From Jackrogersella multiformis (Eukaryota; Ascomycota; Sordariomycetes; Xylariales; Hypoxylaceae): a stretch of DNA of 11,222 nt. Below the pieces are notes generated by a model. That model was not told the DNA's origin and searched no databases. It worked only from the letters and a program-made list of their open reading frames with translations. The stretch lies in assembly GCA_902806575.1 (NCBI GenBank), contig CADCXD010000017.1, forward strand, positions 1-11,222. The letters are read 5' to 3'. Position numbers and translations under genes: made by a program. Shown here in pieces: positions 8,045 to 11,222 of the stretch (the stretch's first letter is position 1; each line of letters begins with the position of its first letter).

Positions 8045-10712
8045 CTACTGCCCGGCGTTCTTGGATGAGGACGTTGACCCGCCCGCTGCGCTCCGTGAGC
8101 CTGCTGGGGTGGCGATATCTTCGTCCGCGCTATCCGAATCGCCGTCGTTGTAGTTTGCTAGCCTCGCAAAGTAATCGGCAAGCCCGTCTACGCTGGGCGT
8201 TCCGACGACGAGGTCATACTGGGGCGGAGGTGTGGGCATCGGCGGCGGCGGATCGTCGTCGTCGAACGCCGGAGGTTGAAGCTCGGATGCCTCAGTAGGT
8301 GCATAGGTCGCGGCGAGATCGGCGTGCTCGATTGACTCTGTTGTAGGTGAGCTGCTGGCGGGGCGCGATGCCGTGGGAGTCGGCGCTGGCGATGCTGGGC
8401 CTGGCGTCGACGGACGGTATCGTACCGGTGCTCGACGCGGACTAGGGCTGGTGACCAGTATTTCGGCGTCGGGGCATCCGCAGCTCGCCTGCTGATGGTA
8501 AATAGGCTGGTCGGCGCCCGAATACTCTGGCAGGGCTGTGTTTGCCTGCGTCGCACGGCAGTTCAGGACGGTGAAGGGCGAATCGATGCTGATCTCAAAA
8601 TGCCTACGCCGCTTGCCTGCCGGGTCTTCGGGATCGAGGCGGGAGATGCGCATGACGATCTACAGGACGTGAGTTACGTACACTTGAAGTCGTGTGCTAT
8701 ATTAAAGAGCGGGGCGTGAAACTGAAGAAGAAATGGATTTCGACATACCTTGATCCAATGATAGACGTTGACGTTCTTCCAGCTGCAGTCGGGATGAAGC
8801 CGCAGGCTCTTGTCCTTGGCCATCTGCTCGCATGTTGGAATCTGGACGTTCATTTCGATCTCCGTCGAGCCCCAGTAAGCCTCAAGCCCAGATCCAAGTC
8901 GCCTAGCAAGTTATCTGTGGGGTCGGGCAGTGGCGTAGGCCTGGTGTGAGCCTTCGATGCCTCTATGCTCCGCCGTCGCTGTGCCGCGATTCGCGCCTCG
9001 TACCTCTGGTCGGGGTTAGTTCGCCGCCGCTTAATATCTCTTACGTCTGACGCCTCGAACTGCTTGTCGAGAGGCTTTCCGGCGGACTTCTCCAGCAGTA
9101 ATATCTTCCGCCCGGGTCCTTCCGGGTGACTCGTCGGTCGTTGGTCCAGTACTCGACTGACTCGGTCACGAACACCTTCAACTTATGAACTTGCACCTTG
9201 GCCAGGGTGTCAATTTAAATGCGATGGGTATTTTTGTGCCCAAGGGGAAGGATTTCCCTGATATCATTATATCGTAATGGAGCTGGTCTTCCCACTGCCT
9301 GCTGATGGAGATAGCTCCGTCATTTCCAGGGATAGCTGGTCAGGCACCCGAACGATGCAGACCTCTTTCGCGCCGTGGAGGTTGGGCTTGAAGGCACCCG
9401 TTCTCTACTATCGTCTCGAGGTCCCATTTGACCGAGCCGGGTGGAGCTTGGTGGTCTCGAGCTGGTGGTGGTCGATCGGTAGCTCGAACGAGTACTCGTA
9501 GGTGCCGGGATAGAACACCTTGTACGTCTTCGGCTGCGCAAGGTTCGGGTTCGGCGCGTCTCCTTTTCCGAAACTTCGGGACTGGACCGACTGCAGTGAC
9601 AGCCGCTTATAATCGCGGGCTGTAAGGTGCCCGCCCGGCCTATTCCTCGGCGCCAGTGATATCGTGGATTGGGAAGGGGATGCAGCGTGGCGGCCTGGGG
9701 CGAATTCGGGGCTTCCCCTCAACGAATAGGCGCATTGGTTGCCGAACTCGGTCTCCCGTCTCGTGCGCGGCGTGGAAGAACGTCAGCACCTGGGTCCTGA
9801 GGATTCTTCTTCGAACTGTTCCACCTTCAGCGGCGGAATGCCTTCGGGCCATTCTGTCCTAGCTCTGCCGTGAAGCTTGAGAGTTACCGACTTGATCTTC
9901 ACGTTCTTGGATATGTTTAGCTGCAATTTGCCTCGCAGCAGCGCCGTCGAGTTGGCGGCGTCGTTTCGCGGGTGTCCGTCGTGCTCGAACCCTGTAAGAA
10001 AGACGTTCGGCTCTGCTAGGATTATTGAGCACGAAACTCCGCTCCCGCTCGCCACCGGCTTTGGGACCTCCGTCACCGAGGAGCTCATTACGCTCTTGGC
10101 CGAGCGGACCGACATGATACTATTCCTGTGCAGGCTGTGCGAGGCCGTTGCCAGTATTGGAGCTTGTGCTGAGCCCGTCATAGCGGCGCTGCCCAGCATT
10201 GAGGACGAGCCGGAAGGAGGAACGAGCATTGAATGTGGCCGGGGACGTAGGATGCCCGCCGTGTTCGGTCTCGGCCTCGGTACCGAGTCGCCGGGGACGC
10301 TAGGAGGCTTGGGGCGTTTGGGGGCGTAAGATTGTCTGCGGCTACGTATTGAGAGAGGTGAAACTTCAAAGGTCCCAGCACCTTCTCGATTACCCGCCTC
10401 GGGAGCTCTTGGGCGAATCCGTCTTCCTTCTTGGCTTCAGCTCGGCTGCTCTTCTCCTTCCTAAACTTGGATGGCTTGGGTTTTGCCAAGGCGGTTGGTC
10501 TCAAGTCGGGCGGCGTATAGCCGGCGGGATAGGAGAACGATATGGATGGACTGGGGTCGACGGGGGCGAGGCCGGATATGCGGAGTGGGGAGGCTCGGGT
10601 TTGGACGATGCCTCCGCTCTGTAGACCTCGGCCTATAGTAGACGTTCCCGGCTACGGGGTATGCGTGGTGGTGTTCCGAACGATGGCGATCTCGACTGGT
10701 TACGTCTGTCAT
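8045..10712 (-). CDS. Alpha-arrestin (arrestin-domain ubiquitin-ligase adaptor), one intron, frame-disrupted as sequenced
   Basis: Fungal alpha-arrestins bind plasma-membrane transporters and recruit the Rsp5/HulA HECT ubiquitin ligase for endocytosis. The ATG at 10712-10710 is preceded by ACCACC; an in-frame Met at 10859 would add 49 residues. A Ser/Pro/Arg-rich N-terminal extension of about 225 residues comes first, then an arrestin N domain (from SCSIILAEPNVFLTGFEHDG, near 10034, to about 9400), an arrestin C domain (about 9290-8600, with LHYDI, SVEYWTNDRR and DCSWKNVNVYHWIK) and an acidic/proline-rich tail. The tail has PPQY (8216-8227), a WW-domain-binding PPxY motif, and LPEY (8522-8533). 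Exons are 10712-8749 and 8659-8045. Frame changes lie near 10553-10566, 10271, 9801, 9755, 9440, 9401, 9314, 9204, 9110, 8887 and 8274, plus at least one upstream of 8316. All fit missing bases; restoring them gives about 865 residues. I do not assign an ortholog; the sequence does not look like CreD or PalF. Confidence 0.86.
8660..8748 (-). other. Spliceosomal intron in the arrestin gene (89 nt)
   Basis: On the minus strand the intron begins GTATGT and ends CTGTAG, with a possible branch site around GTAACTCAC about 15-20 bases before the acceptor. Splicing joins ...YHWIK to IVMRISRLDPED, restoring the continuous arrestin C-domain strand expected in the family. Reading through would instead disrupt this conserved segment. 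Confidence 0.85.
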
Positions 10713-11222
10713 GGTGGTAATGTTAGGAATAAAGGAACTAGGAGATATTCGACTACTAAGAGTGCGCAAAGCAGTGAACGAGCGAGAGCGTTCCCGTCGT
10801 CTGCCTGCCGGGTCTTGAAGGTGCGTGCTTCTTAAGATATGCCCATCCACGAGGCACATGCCAGGCCGGCGAGACTTGCACGGTATAGGATGGCCGACGA
10901 GCGAGCAGGCGGGATAACACAGAAGTCATGCGCAGCACGCCCTATGCTAAACAGGAGTGGGTGCGGTGTGGTTGAAAAGATGGATGGTGATAGGCATCAT
11001 AGGTAGAAACATTGTGAATAAGTGGGCCACAGAGAGGAAGGAGGAAGAAGAGAAAAAAGATATAAGGGTATGCCAAAAGAACAATACGACGTGATGATGT
11101 GTAAGTGAAGTGTGTGTGTGTGTGTGGTGAAGAAAAAAAGAGGAAAGGGAAGTGAGGTAGTGGGGTAAGAACCACAAGGTGAATCATAACCAAGTCATGA
11201 TCGACACTGGGGAAGGCAGGAT
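10713..11222 (-). promoter_or_regulatory. Promoter and 5' leader of the arrestin gene
   Basis: This segment upstream of the arrestin ATG has no convincing gene. On the coding (minus) strand it carries pyrimidine-rich tracts at about 11036-11060 and 11129-11155, typical of active fungal promoters, and a TATA-like CTTATATC at about 11058-11065. Two SYGGRG matches, the consensus of carbon repressor CreA, occur on the plus strand at 11160-11165 and 11207-11212; the motif is short and expected often by chance. The two open frames on the minus strand here encode only low-complexity Phe/Ser/His-Thr runs. Confidence 0.55.
11111..11126. repeat. (TG)8 microsatellite
   Basis: Eight TG dinucleotides in a row lie within the purine-rich promoter segment of the arrestin gene. 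Such tracts vary in length between strains and can affect nucleosome placement. Confidence 0.9.

Noticed and set aside
9..9600. RIP as the cause of the broken genes
   Set aside because: The genes show missing bases rather than C-to-T changes at CpA, and no RIP-type stop codons.
10330..10400. A possible second intron in the arrestin N-terminal region
   Set aside because: A single missing base near 10271 joins the two frames without splicing, and no good branch site is visible.
8065..10624. Plus-strand open frames such as 8065-8298, 9428-9625 and 9877-10329 opposite the arrestin gene
   Set aside because: They are antisense shadows of a GC-rich coding region; the minus strand has the conserved arrestin sequence and a proper intron.
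10942..11193. Minus-strand open frames 10942-11193 and 10947-11177 as a secreted or membrane protein
   Set aside because: The hydrophobic Phe/Leu/Ser and His-Thr runs come from pyrimidine tracts and the TG microsatellite of a promoter.

Overview
This is the left end of a chromosome from a filamentous ascomycete (Pezizomycotina, probably Sordariomycetes). The evidence is a C-rich telomere array at base 1, then about 3.7 kb of extremely AT-rich DNA with the dinucleotide signature of repeat-induced point mutation (RIP), then two ordinary fungal genes. No bacterial, phage or CRISPR feature is visible.

Layout. 1-90: telomere repeats, mostly CCTAA with some CCCTAA. 91 to about 3780: RIP-mutated, AT-rich, gene-free subtelomeric DNA. 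3893-4985 (minus): an Old Yellow Enzyme-type FMN oxidoreductase, complete at both ends but split over several reading frames. 5111-8044: a 2.9 kb stretch of balanced composition, neither RIP-mutated nor recognisably coding, with recurring ACCTAGGT palindromes. 8045-10712 (minus): a long alpha-arrestin gene with one 89-nt intron and a PPxY motif, also split over several frames. 10713-11222: the arrestin promoter and 5' leader, with purine-rich tracts and a (TG)8 run.

Both genes are read toward the telomere. They have no obvious joint pathway: the first is a redox enzyme of the kind common in fungal detoxification and secondary metabolism, the second a ubiquitin-ligase adaptor for membrane transporters.

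The main observation is how the two genes are broken. Every frame change I could trace is explained by missing bases, usually one base in a short run of the same base and usually G or C. I needed no inserted base and saw no premature stop made by substitution. Adding back 14 bases makes the oxidoreductase exactly 369 codons including stop. The same loss could explain why many telomere units read CCTAA instead of CCCTAA. The simplest reading is under-called homopolymers in a long-read assembly end, with both genes intact in the organism; true decay cannot be excluded from this sequence alone. I found no convincing new biological system; the most biologically unusual stretches are the very strongly RIP-mutated subtelomere and the silent 5.1-8.0 kb island.
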